Shown here piece after piece: positions 21,845-32,145 of a DNA stretch of 64,000 bases. The first letter of the stretch is position 1. Each line of letters starts with the position of its first letter. Under the pieces are notes generated by a model, which was given only the letters and a program-made list of their open reading frames with translations, ran no database searches and had not been told where the DNA came from. This DNA is from Liquidambar formosana (Eukaryota > Streptophyta > Magnoliopsida > Saxifragales > Altingiaceae). The translations under genes were made by a program, and so were the position numbers. The stretch spans positions 32,762,759 to 32,826,758 of the forward strand of contig CM077824.1 in the NCBI GenBank assembly GCA_039720395.1. Reading direction: 5' to 3'.

Positions 21845-21939
21845 GAACTACGTGGACTTTGATCCATGTATTTCCATACATGGTACGTAGGCGCTCTTCG
21901 TGAGGTTCAAGTCTGCCCTAGGATACTAAGTATCCTAGG
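21845..21939 (+). other. Conserved LTR hairpin block, LTR A
   Basis: GAACTACGTGGACTTTGATC, a CCATGTAT/ATACATGG stem, TACGTAGGCGCTC, then a near-perfect palindrome of CCTAGGATACT and AGTATCCTAGG. It is probably in R or U5, downstream of the TATA box. Confidence 0.65.
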
Positions 21940-22371
21940 TTCTCTCCCCTCCCTCTTTCTTTTTCTGTTTTTCTTTGATTTACTTGATTATATGGATGAA
22001 TGAATGAATGATATGATATGCATGCTGTCTTGTGATGATAATTGTTGACTTGTGTGTGATTAAGACTTCGATTTAGCCCAATTAAATTAAGAGACCGTTT
22101 AGGGCGATATGGGTGCCTATAGGCTTTGCCTAGAACCTTCCCATATCGTAACTTAGCCTCCGAATCCCCGATTTCTCTGGTTTCCAAAAGATCATTTGCC
22201 TTACCATTTTTAAATATGCAGTCAATCTTTTGTTTTCCTAAAACAAAACTGTTTTTAGAGTTTTCCTTGTTTCCTTTAAAAAATAAGGTGGCGACTCCCT
22301 TTTTCTTTTTTCAAACAACCCGAATCTTGTCGTCAATCCTCGTGGGCCCGATTTCCGGGGTTCATAGGGGT

Positions 22372-23047
22372 TCCGCATGAGATCATATCAGATAATGGAC
22401 AACACTTCCGAGGCGAGGTAGAAGAAATCTTGCAGAAGTACAGCATTCGAGTTCACAAGTATTCCCCTTATAGGCCACAGACAAATGGAGCAGTTGAAGC
22501 AGCTAACAAGAATGTAAAGAACATGCTACAGAAGTCGGCTAAAAAGTACAATGATTGGTCAGAAAGGTTGCCACTCGTCTTATAGGGTTACCGCACTTCA
22601 ATCAGATCTTCCACAGGTGCTACACCGTACTCATTGGTTTATGGCATGGAAGCAGTTCTCCCCATCGAGTTAGAAATCCCTTCTCTTAGGGTGATAGTGG
22701 AAGATCAATTGTCCAAAATGGATTGGGTACGAAACAGATATGATGAGCTAGTTCTGCTTGATAAAAGGCGTTTAAATGCTCTATACCATGTTCAAGATTA
22801 TCAGCGCAGAATAGCTAGAGCATTCAACAAGCGCGTTAAAGATCGTGGCTTAAAAGATGGAGACATAGTGCTAAAAGAAATCCGCGCGCCTATCTTTGAT
22901 CCAAGGGGCAAGTTCAGGCCTAACTGGGGTGGTCCCTACATCATAAAGGAGATATTGCCAGGAGGAGCAGTTCGATTGATGGATTTGGATGGAATAGAGT
23001 TCTCTCAACCAACCAATTTAGATCAACTCAAGAGATACCATGTGTAA
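22372..23047 (+). pseudogene. pol: Integrase C-terminal part, element 3
   Basis: Starts inside the catalytic core at the ISDNGQHF Asp and includes NGAVEAANKN (catalytic Glu), RTSIRSSTGATPYSLVYGMEAV and the C-terminal LKEIRAPIFDPRGKFRPNW. TAG at 22583-22585 replaces a Trp found in element 2. Natural stop TAA 23045-23047. The first half of the gene is outside the window, cut off by the insertion of element 2. Confidence 0.92.
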
Positions 23048-23194
23048 AGCTTGATAGGTTGAAAACCCGTAAGGGCGGCCTAAGCAAAAGAAAAGCATGA
23101 ACTACGAGGGCCTGATTCTCCATCATTCAAGAAAAAGAAAGAGAAGAAAAAAAAAAGAAGAAAATATTTACAAACATGATGGAGATACGTAGGC
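23048..23194 (+). other. Structured RNA element after pol, element 3
   Basis: Counterpart of 12582-12761. Outer stem GCTT..AGG/CCTAAGC, inner GGTTGAAAACC and CCCGTAAGGG. The second module has GAACTACG, arms TCTCCATCAT and ATGATGGAGA, and TACGTAGGC. The stem changes relative to element 2 are paired on both sides. Confidence 0.55.
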
Positions 23195-23406
23195 AACCCA
23201 TAAAGTTACCTTGGGTACGGTCCAATTGAGAAAAAAGAAAAGAAACAAGGGGCATGACAATGTATAAAGCAATTCATAAATCAAGGTTAATTGTTTGATG
23301 GCAATTCATTCAAAACTAGAGAAATTGATAATAGTTTTATTTGTAATAATTGCAAGCCTCGAACGACTATTATTATGCTTAACATGCTTAAGATTCAAAA
23401 AGGTTG
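23195..23406. other. Spacer between pol and antisense gene 1, element 3
   Basis: AT-rich noncoding sequence; starts with the conserved CAACCCATAAAGTTACCTTGG phrase, also present after 12761. No gene seen. Confidence 0.5.
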
Positions 23407-24672
23407 CTAATTCCTTGCTCGCTGGGAAGTCTTCTTTGTTCTAGTAGTCTTGTTCACTTTGGTGTCATCCTCCCTTGACCTCTTTGTACTCCCCAGTGGA
23501 GGAATCCCAATCAACTCAGCTACTTGAGCCCTCATTGTTGTTTCTTTGTGGCCAATGTCTTTAGATAACCACTTCTTGTATTCCTTGCTAAGCTCATAAG
23601 GTCCACCAGTGTTTGGTACTAAGGTAGCGGAGTTCCAGCTATTCCATCTATCCTCCATCCATTTGACCAGAGATTGAGAAACAGGTTGAACGGGGTGAAC
23701 TTGCCTTGAATTTGTCTGGGTGGTACTTGCTTGATTGTTTGGAATTGATTGAACTGCACCAAATTGCCGAAGGATTCTAGATGGCCAGTAAAAAGAAGTC
23801 GCTTTCAAGCCCATCAATTTGATAAGTGTACAGCCCACAGTTCGCAGGAGCACCTTTTCAGTGCACTTCCAATGAGGCACGTGCTAACAGATAGATCGCC
23901 ATGAGGTATGGTACAGCATGTCAAGCCATTTGTCAGGAGAAGCATCTGGCGGGAATTCAGGAACACGCAGACGGAAGTGCTGAGGCCCATAATTTGCAAC
24001 ATGAGGAGATGATAAGAGGTTTAACCCCTCTAGCAACCACATATGAAGAAGGAGGGGGCTGCCCTCAAAGTTCGCCTCAAACCGATCCTGTACCTTGTCT
24101 AGCCCATTGAGAGTTTCTGCTAGAACCATTGGAATTATGTTTCGGGACTTGGAAAGAGGAGTTACAAGCTCACAAATTTTAATTGGGACAAACAACGTAC
24201 CATTGGTGATGAGAAACCGCCCAATCAAGCAGAAAGCTAAGGCGTGCTGTTGCGGTCGAGACAAAGGCAGCCCATTTGACCTTCCAAGGGGCAGGAAAGA
24301 TGTTGCTAGCTTGTTCAAATCTACCATGTTATCTTTTATGAAGGCCATAGCATCGTGGGTAGAGATTTCCAGAAGAGAAGCAAAAGAAGAAACATAACCT
24401 TGTCGAAGGTATGGAAGAATGAAGGGCCCTGACGGTTGCACTCCGAACAGCGCACAAAATTCCTCATGGGTGGGGCAAATTTCATTGCGATGGAAACGGA
24501 AAACATGAAGTTCAGGATCCCAAAAGTATGTAGAAGCATAGAGCAAAGTCCAATTTACCTTGACTTTGGCAAGGGAATAGAGCGCGTCCAAGCCATAACT
24601 CTTGAAAACCCTTTTGTCTTCCTTACTCATGTTGCTGAAGCAAAGTGTCAAAAAGCTATCAAAAGTCTCCAT
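23407..24672 (-). pseudogene. Antisense gene 1 of element 3: PMD-like, single nonsense codon
   Basis: Homologue of 12928-14214, about 421 codons. Conserved blocks: YFWDPELHVFRFHRNEICPT, EEFCALFGVQPSGPFIL, LLLHMWLLEGLNLL, SILRQFGA-like, and a basic C-terminal tail (KRSRED..TRTKKTSQRAR). The frame is open apart from TAG at 23884-23886, where a Trp would fit. The protein is far more conserved with element 2 than the DNA around it, which fits past selection. TATA box 24721-24728; cassette 24816-24886. Confidence 0.82.
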
Positions 24673-24720
24673 AAATTGATGTTGAGTGAATAATAATGGT
24701 TTATGAATATGTGAGGGGTG

Positions 24721-24728
24721 TTTTTATA
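24721..24728 (-). promoter_or_regulatory. TATA box of antisense gene 1, element 3
   Basis: TATAAAAA on the minus strand, 49-56 bp upstream of the ATG, matching element 2. Confidence 0.65.
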
Positions 24729-24815
24729 GGCCTTTAGGCTCAAATTTGAGTCCTAGAAGGCTTAGAACTCGAAAAAGCGTCAAAAAAGTCACAAAACGCG
24801 TAAACAGCAAAAGTG

Positions 24816-24886
24816 CTCGGGAGACTGGTTGAGGCCAACCGGTTCACCAACCGGTCCAACCGGTTGGGCCCAACCAGTCACCCGAG
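24816..24886 (-). promoter_or_regulatory. Palindromic cassette upstream of antisense gene 1, ACCGGT type
   Basis: Outer arms CTCGGGAGACTGG and CCAGTCACCCGAG enclose three AACCGGT words and TTGGGCCCAA. It lies 144 bp from the ATG, against 138 bp in element 2. It has no GGCGGC core. Confidence 0.75.
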
Positions 24887-25176
24887 GTCGTTTTTCCCGA
24901 TTCCCTGTTTTAACCACTTTTGACCCCTGTATGCTCCGGAAGGCCAATTTTGACCATTTTGAGCTCAAATTGACTCATGCTTGAGTCAAGAGTCATGGAA
25001 TTCAACCAACAAGAGATAGATATCATAATTCAAAGGTGGGGAATGCATGAACTTGGTTTTAAAAGAAAGAACTTGAAAGATAACATAAATGCCCACATAG
25101 GCTTAATACAAGGATTTCACAAGTTAAGAGTTTCTAGATGCTTAAATTGAGTTTCCTAAACTTAAAATAAGTGTCT
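24887..25176. other. Spacer between antisense genes, element 3
   Basis: AT-rich; no gene or structure recognised apart from the adjacent cassette and the 3' flank of antisense gene 2. Confidence 0.5.
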
Positions 25177-28100
25177 TCAACGCTTCCTTCGTGGTTTCCT
25201 TCTCTTGCTTGGCCCTGCTTCGTCTGTTGATGGAGGAGGTGGTGGAGCCGCAGCTGGGTTGTACTGAGGGAAGGAATCAATCTGCAAGTTTCCAAGAAAA
25301 TAAATGGTATGAGTACCACTTTTTTAAAGAAGAAAACCAAAGAGTTTCATAAGTTTTTGATTTAAGCTATTCTTACTGGGTGCGAGTGTTTGCCCGCTCT
25401 ATATGCCTCTTGCCTTGATAGGTTTAGGCTCATCCTCATCATGTCCCTCCTTAAGCTGGCATTGAGATTAATCCATTCTTGTGAATACCCGGCGGGTGTC
25501 TGTGAGAAGAGAAATTGGGTAAGAAGTGCCTAATGAATAGTTGGGGATTAAGAGAATCAAGTCAACCTTGAAACTTACAGTCTCATATCTAGGATCTATC
25601 TGAGGAACCTCGTCCATCACGGGAGGTGCTATAGTCATGGGCACGATGTCACCTCCTTGGCACAGATCAATGGACCACCTAGGCCGTGGCAAAGGGGGCA
25701 GTGCGTCCCTATCCATGCCCTCATCATCACTATCCATATGCACCCCTGACACACCTAAGGTCGAACCCACTGTGGAATGGTGACCACGAGCTCGCCGTCC
25801 CTGAAAAGAGTTGCACACAGTCAGCTAGGAAACACTTGCAAAGCATGTATGGGGTTGAGTATGTACTTACCCCTACGGGTGGAACTCCTACGACCCTAGG
25901 AGGCATCAGATACCTCCTATAGAAACTCTCGTAGTTCCCATTCGGAACTATGAAGTTAATCGCCTCCTTACCTCGTATAGCTTTGATCAATTCGCGCCCC
26001 TGCAAGGAGTTGGCATGTCTCATGCTCTCAGGTGGCGCCATAGGAACTATAGCTGCATTGATGTTGCCTTTTACTTGGCGCCAAACTCTCTCTCCAAGAT
26101 ACCAATAGCGGCCCATAGGACCTTCTAGGAGGATCCGCTTCTCTGTCATGTCTACACACCTGTGGCATTGCTCTTCAAGGGCATACTTCCACTGTGCCCA
26201 TGGGTCCCAGTCCACCTAATTCATGAATTGGTGTTAAGTGAAAGAATTGAAAAAAAAGAAAAAGGGAAGATGGAGTTCAAAAGATAAAAAGCTTTAGAGA
26301 TTACTTTGTCCGCAGTAATGCAAGCCAGGAATGCTCTAGCATGGGCATAGTCGTGCTTGTTGTCCACTGAATCACACCTGTTGTCGATGTGATAATTGGA
26401 CATCACAGGCCATGAGGGATCATTGTCAATGAGGGGGGGGGGCGCTCAAACCCCAAGTATTCGTAGTACTAAATCTGTTTTCAGAGAAAATGAATTTCAA
26501 AAGAAAATGATTATGAATACTCATTGCAAATATTGTTAGAAAGGAAACTTGTAGGTTGATTTACCTCCCAGATAAAGGACATCCCGCAGTGGTTTGTGCT
26601 CACTTCACGCGATCTGTTGCTCATGGACCTATACAACATAGCAAGAGCGGCGTTACCCCAGTTGTAATCGCCCATCCCCCAAACATCCTCTATGCAAGCA
26701 AGATGTCCTAAAGGAGCAACATCACCAGAGCTAGCAAAGAATATGCTAGACAACATATATAGCATAAAGGCTCGGGCAAGACAAGATGGATCTGCGTCAT
26801 CCTCTTCTCTTTGATAGCCAAAATGAATCTTTAGCCAAGTTCGGCGCACTCCACCCCTTTGAATAGGAACCATGGTCCCGAGTTGTTCCAGGAGATAATG
26901 GGGATCCCCGTGAGCATTCTCATAGTAAGATAATCTCCGCCCACCTAGGCGAAGTCCTGTGATGACCGTAAAGTCTGTTGGGATAAGAGTCATTTCCCCA
27001 AAATTGAACTGAAAAGTGTTGGTGGTGTCCCACCACAACTCAGTAAGGGCCAGCAGCGCTTGTCTGTCCCTCTGCTCCACCCATAAAGCATTCAGAAAAT
27101 CTCCAAAACCTGCATTAATTATAATCTTTTGGGTTTTGGGTTGCCGTGTGGCCATTTTGCGCCACCACTCAATCACTCCTCCAAGGGCATGTCTCGTCCT
27201 GTCCTCAAAGTTTGGCTACAAAGAATAAAGGAAATCATGGAAGTTGTTATTTCGAGTATTTGCTATGTTTAATGAATAAATCAAGAATGCTTAAATTCAT
27301 GGATTTTCAAGAAAGTTTTCACATGTGAAAAGAAAGTTCTTTGCAAAGGAAAGTGTTTCAAAAATCAAAGGTTAACATTCAAGAGAATACCCATGAGTTG
27401 TCCTTGGGTTGGTTAAAGCACTTGAAAGAAAAAGGAGAATTTTATCAAATACTTAGTAGGCATTGTCATGGCTACAAAGTTTTTACAAAGAAAAGTATTT
27501 CAAAAATCATAGGTTGATATTCTAGGGAACGCCCTTAAGTTTTCTCTTGATTGTCCAAGGTATTTGAAAGCAAAATGGTTTTATTTGGTAGGCATTGTTA
27601 TGGCTACAAAGTATCTATAAAGGAAAAGTGCCCCAAAATTCATGGTTTAGCATCCCAAGAGAAAGCCTTTGAGATTCCCTTTGATTTTCTAAGGTATTTG
27701 AAAGAAAAAGAATGATTTTATTCTCTTGAGAATTTTATCAAAAACTTGATGAGCATAGTTATGCCCACATGATTTTGAAAAGGAAAGTGTTTTAAAACTC
27801 ATGGGTAAACGTCATAGAGAATACCTTTGATGTTTTGTTTAAGAACTTTGAGCATTTGAAAAGAAAAAGAATGATTTTATTCTCTTGAGAATTTTATCAA
27901 AAACTTGGTAGGCATAGTTATGCCCACATGATTTTTTGTAAAGAAAAGTATTGGTAAACTCATGGATAAACCTCCTAGAGAACACCTTTGATGTTTTGTT
28001 TAAGAATTTGGAGCATTTGAAAAGAAAAAGAATGATTTTATTCTCTTGAGAATTTTATCAAAAACTTGGTAGGCATAGTTATGCCCACATGATTTTTTGT

Positions 28101-28876
28101 AAAGAAAAGTATTGGTAAACTCATGGATAAACCTCCTAGAGAATACCTTTGATGTTTTGTTTAAGAATTTGGAGCATTTGAAAAGAAAAAGAATGATTTT
28201 ATTCTCTTGAGAATTTTATCAAACATTTGATAGGCATAGTTATGCCCACATGATTTTTGTAAAGAAAAGTATTGGCAAACTCATGGGTAAACCTCTTGGA
28301 AGATATCTTTGATAGTTTGTTCAAGAACTTTGAGCATTTGAAAAGAAAAGGAGTGATTTTATTCTCTTGGGAATTTTATCAAACACTTGGTGGGCATAGT
28401 TATGTCTACATGGTTTTTTGTAAAGAAAAGAACTTCAAAATTCATGGGTTGGCATTCTAGAGAATGCTCTTGAGTTCACTTTTGATTATCTTGACTATTT
28501 GAAAGCAAAAGGAAAGATTTTATTCTCTTGGGAATTTTATCAAACACTTGGTGGGCATAGTTATGCCCATGTTGGAAAATGAGGTCTTTGTATATAGAAA
28601 ACTCCCAAAAGATGTCAAAATAGCAAGAACTCAATGCATTTCATTCATAAGAATAGCAAATATTTAAAAAGAAACAATGAAATGAAAGAATAAGAATGAA
28701 CTTGAAGGAGTTGGGAATTATCTTACCTCATTCATGGAATAGATGTAGGAGAGATGATTGTTGGGTTCCAAGAGCAAGCTATCCGGTTGATCTTCATAAT
28801 GAGGTGCTTTGTATGTTTTCTTGAGGAAATGATGTGGATAATTTGCATCGGAGTATTTATTTGATGAAGAACTCAT
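25177..28876 (-). pseudogene. Antisense gene 2 of element 3: seven-exon PMD gene (disabled)
   Basis: Predicted exons on the minus strand: 28727-28876, 26565-27215, 26305-26474, 25871-26215, 25579-25800, 25377-25499 and 25177-25281. All but exon 3 are multiples of three, so introns are phase 0 as in element 2; GT and AG ends are present. Exon 2 carries the PMD signature (ELWWDTTNTFQFNFGEMT, ITGLRLGGRRLSYYE, GGVRRTWL, YNWGNAALAMLYRSM). The last exon is Pro-rich and ends in a basic KRRKPRRKR tail, a likely nuclear signal. Exon 3 is broken by a TAG (Trp in element 2) at its start and by a length change in a G run near 26434. Exon order, sizes and phases match 14650-17305. Confidence 0.8.
27420..28590 (-). 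repeat. About 161-bp tandem array in intron 1 of antisense gene 2
   Basis: The phrase GA(G/A)AATTTTATCAAA recurs at 27728, 27887, 28048, 28209, 28369 and 28530, spacing 159-161 bp. More degenerate units lie to the left from about 27420. The units at 27887 and 28048 are nearly identical. The matching intron of element 2 has only two units of about 149 bp. Confidence 0.9.
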
Positions 28877-29120
28877 GTTGGGTGTTCTTGAGAAAATGGG
28901 TTTGATTTGAAAAAGTAAGTTGGGAAGAATGATTTGATGAATCAAAGGTTGTTTTGATTCCTTGAAAGTGATGTTGTTAGTGTTTAATCACTACAATGAT
29001 TCAAGTTTAATGCCAAAGTTTTGGTATTTTGGAGTTGAGAATGTTAGGTTTTGGGTTTCTAGAAAGAGAAGTTCTCAAAAACAAGCAAAGAAGAATGAAT
29101 AAATGAGGGAAGATGCAAGG

Positions 29121-29128
29121 CTTTATAG
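29121..29128 (-). promoter_or_regulatory. TATA box of antisense gene 2, element 3
   Basis: CTATAAAG on the minus strand, about 245 bp upstream of the ATG, implying a long 5' untranslated region. A weaker TTTTTAAA lies at a similar distance in element 2 (about 17568). Confidence 0.5.
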
Positions 29129-29162
29129 CCAAAACATCAAAAAAAATGCAGCAGAAAAATTG

Positions 29163-29239
29163 CTCTTGGGTGACCGGTTGGCCCCAATCGGTTCACCAAC
29201 CGGTCCAACCGGTTCGGTCCAACCGGTCCCCCAACCCGG
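29163..29239 (-). promoter_or_regulatory. Palindromic cassette upstream of antisense gene 2, ACCGGT type
   Basis: Contains GTGACCGGTTGG, CCAACCGGTCC and CCAACCGGTT words, 287 bp from the ATG (297 in element 2). It shares 26 consecutive bases with the cassette at 24816-24886. Confidence 0.75.
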
Positions 29240-29529
29240 TTTTGCATTTTGTGCATTTTTCGCACAATTTCGCTTAACCGGGCCCCTTTTCGCTTGGTTT
29301 TTTGATGAATTTTCTCTTGAAAAGCCTAGAACCTGATGTGAATGATTTGAAATGAATGAAATGATGAGTGATTAGTCACTAATTGAATTATTAGTGCACT
29401 CATGGTGGTATTTGCAAGCCCGCTTTGACATTTGTTTTGTTAAAGGGCTTTATCTTTGGATGATGGAAGGATGATGCTTATGATATTTGTTTGGAACCAT
29501 GGAATTTTATATTCCTTGATTTCTTGTGA
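29240..29529. other. 3' untranslated region of element 3, no gene seen
   Basis: AT-rich sequence between the antisense gene 2 promoter and the tandem repeats; nothing recognised. Confidence 0.5.
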
Positions 29530-30130
29530 TTGAATTGCTATTTATTTCTTGAGGAAATTATAGCACGTTGGGATTAATTGAGTGTTCTTGCTTATTTTTA
29601 ATCCTCGGGTTAAAACAAAGCTTTGTTGATTGAATGATGAGTTAATTGAATGCTTGGGATGTTTTGTAAGGATCATGAAATTGTTATTTCTTGATTCTTT
29701 GTCATGGATTGACATTGCTATTAATTTCTTGAGGAGATTATGGAATAAATGGAATGTGTGCCTTGCTTAATTTTAACAAAGATTGTTAAAATAAAGCCTA
29801 TGAATGCTTGATTGGAATTGGTTTGGAAGTATGTTTAAATGACTCTTTGAGTCACATAGATGGATTGTTTTGCATTGCTATTAATTTCTTGAGGGAATTA
29901 TAGCACAATTGGAATATTTGCTCCGCTTAATTTTAACAAAGATTGTTAAAATAAAGCTTGTCATTACTTGAATAGAAGTGTTTGTGATAGTATGTTTAAA
30001 TGACTCTTTGAGTCACATACATGAATTGCTTTGCATTGCTATTTATTTCTTGAGGAAATTATAGCACAATGAATGGATTGCCCTCACTTAATTTTAACAA
30101 AGTTGTTAAAATTAAAGTTTCATGATGTTG
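29530..30130 (+). repeat. About 160-175-bp tandem repeat, four units
   Basis: The phrase ATTGCTATT(A/T)ATTTCTTGAGG recurs near 29535, 29712, 29874 and 30037, each followed by TTAATTTTAACAAAG and TGTTAAAATAAAG. It lies in the 3' untranslated region of element 3. Confidence 0.85.
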
Positions 30131-30560
30131 TGTAGTAAGCATGGTGTATCTAAACGACTCTTATAGTCACACACAACCCCCTATCTTGTGCGTGTCCTCA
30201 TTAGAAAGAATGAGCGTACATTATGGAAGCATATGAGTTCCTATTAGAAAGAATAGGCATATGAGAGTATAGTGTGTTTAAATGACTCTTCGAGTCACAC
30301 ACAAACCCCCCTATCTTGTGCGTGTCCTCATTAGAAAGAATGAGCGTACATTATGGAAGCATATGTGTTCCTATTAGAAAGAAATAGGCATATGAGAGTA
30401 TAGTGTGTTTAAATGATCCTTGTGGTCACACACGCGCCCTATCTTGTGCGTGTCCTCATTATAAAGAATGAGCGTACATTATAGAAGCATATGTTCCCCT
30501 ATTAGAAAGAATAGGCATATGAGAGTACCGCATGTTTAAATGACTTTCGAGTCACACACA
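30131..30560 (+). repeat. About 120-133-bp tandem repeat, four units
   Basis: Units contain AAATGACTCTTCGAGTCACA, CTATCTTGTGCGTGTCCTCA, TTAGAAAGAATGAGCGTACA and ATAGGCATATGAGAGTA. The GACT..AGTC pair in each unit is an inverted repeat. The last unit is truncated. Confidence 0.88.
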
Positions 30561-30715
30561 AACCCTCCCCCCCTATTTTGTACAAGTGTGCATTATAGTA
30601 GTCATGAACATCCTCAGTAGTCACTGTTGAAGTTCAAGCTTTGGTTCCTTGCCCTTTTCTTGTGAAAATGGGCTGTTTTTTCTAACATTGGTGTCGCTTG
30701 CGAAGCAAACTCCAC

Positions 30716-30729
30716 CAATGAGGGGCATC
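30716..30729 (+). other. Polypurine tract of element 3
   Basis: CAATGAGGGGCATC directly precedes the LTR, as in element 2. Confidence 0.72.
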
Positions 30730-31362
30730 TATAGACACCCCATTTTTATCCCCATGAGTTCATGATATCATTTGGTTAGGTTTAGAAGCATTTAGGAGTC
30801 CCTAAGCCTTAAAGGACAATTTTGCCCTTTTAAGCCTTAGGAGGACAGGTCACCATTGCATGCATATTTTTATCTCTTTGTTGAGTCCCATCACTTGCAT
30901 TTAGTTTCTAGGATCATTTTGGATATGTGTGTCAAATTTGGTTCAATTCCAGATAGGTTTGGATAGCTAATTAGAACTTTTGCGACTTGAAGGGCAATTT
31001 CGTCTTTTACTTCGTATATTTTCCAATTGACTTCCAAATTTGCTCCGGAGTGTTCCACTGACCTTAGAATGATGAAATGAGTCTAATTGAAGTGCCAATT
31101 TAATTTATTGATAGGTTTGGGATTGGTTTACCACATTACCCTATGCTTAATTGACCTTTTTTCGGGTAATCGCCTCATGAAAACCCAGTCACTTGACCAT
31201 GGTCAGGGATTCTTGGTTCAAGAATATTCTAGGCTTATTCTACATTGAATCCTTGAAATTTTGGCTTTTGAATCACTCAAATCGGAGTTAAAACGAAGAA
31301 TTTGTGTTCGTTTGAAGTTCGGAGTCCAAACCGAGCTAGAATTCCAAAATTTTTGGATTCTT

Positions 31363-31421
31363 CTCGAGTGACCGGTTGGGCCCAACCGGTTGCACCGGTT
31401 CACCCCAACCGGTCACCCGAG
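31363..31421. promoter_or_regulatory. Palindromic cassette in LTR D, ACCGGT type
   Basis: Outer arms CTCGAGTGACCGGTTGG and CCAACCGGTCACCCGAG around further ACCGGTT words. Same core words as the cassettes before both antisense genes of element 3. About 197 bp upstream of the TATA box once the CACTA insert is discounted. Confidence 0.82.
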
Positions 31422-31533
31422 AGTCCCATCCTAAATTTTCTCCTTTTGAAGTTTTGACGGAATGGGACTCTACTACTCCGATTTTCTACCTTCTAAAGGA
31501 CTTCTAAGCCTCACTACTACAAAAACGTTGATA

Positions 31534-32140
31534 GATGACTGTATTTAACAGTCATCTTTTAGCAAAACAGTCATCTTTGTTTTTAGAAAAAACAGTCATC
31601 TCTTCAGGCGTCATCTTTTATCATCAAATAAGATGACTGTTTTTTACGGTCATCTTTGAGAGTAATAGATGACCGTTTTTTAAAAACAGTCATGTTTGAA
31701 TCAAAGAAAGAAGATCCTTTATTCATTAACACAGTCATCTTTTATGCTATAGATGACCGCTAAAAACGGTCATATATTCAACAAAACATGACTGGTTTTA
31801 TCTTAAAAACAGTCATATATTACTATATAAGATGACTGCTTTTTACAGTCATCTTATGTTCTTAAAAACAGTCATATATTACTATATAAGATGACTGCTT
31901 TTCACAGTCATCTTATGTTCTTAAAAACAGTCATATATTACTATATAAGATGACTGTGTGACTATATAAGATGACTGTGTTTCACAGTCATCTTATGTTC
32001 TTAAAAACAGTCATGTATTACTATATAAGATGACTGTGTGACTGTATAAGATGACTGTTTTTCACAGTCATCTTATGCTCTTAAAACCAGTCATCTTATG
32101 TATTAAAAGATGACTATAGAAAACAGTCATCTTATCTATG
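31534..32140 (+). repeat. Left subterminal repeats of the CACTA element
   Basis: Many copies of CAGTCATC and GATGACTG in both orientations. From about 31808 a unit of roughly 59-80 bp (CAGTCATATATTACTATA, AGATGACTG, CACAGTCATCTTATG, TCTTAAAA) repeats four times. Such arrays bind the transposase in En/Spm-type elements (family knowledge). Confidence 0.9.
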
Positions 32141-32145
32141 GCACC

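Larger units (their letters stand above)
3868..22366 (+). mobile_element. Element 2: Tat-type retrotransposon with antisense genes, 3' part
   Basis: Contains the rest of gag, protease, G-patch, intron, RT, RNase H, a second archaeal-like RNase H, integrase, two antisense PMD-like genes, tandem repeats, polypurine tract and the 3' LTR. Its 5' part lies to the left of element 1, outside the window. It is inserted in the integrase of element 3: bases from 22367 on (GGGGT as likely target duplication) continue that reading frame. Several nonsense codons and one frameshift make it non-functional as it stands, although antisense gene 1 is intact. Confidence 0.88.
19098..22366 (+). repeat. 3' LTR of element 2 (subfamily A, 3269 bp)
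   Basis: Begins TGTCACACCCC. It ends GGGGTTCATA, where other copies end TTCACA, so the terminal CA appears mutated to TA. It contains the palindromic cassette (19805-19884), a TATA box (20072-20079), several CCAGATCTG-like conserved words and the hairpin block (21845-21939). The next bases continue the integrase of element 3, which fixes the right end. It is the same subfamily as the deleted LTR at 2763-3867. Confidence 0.92.
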
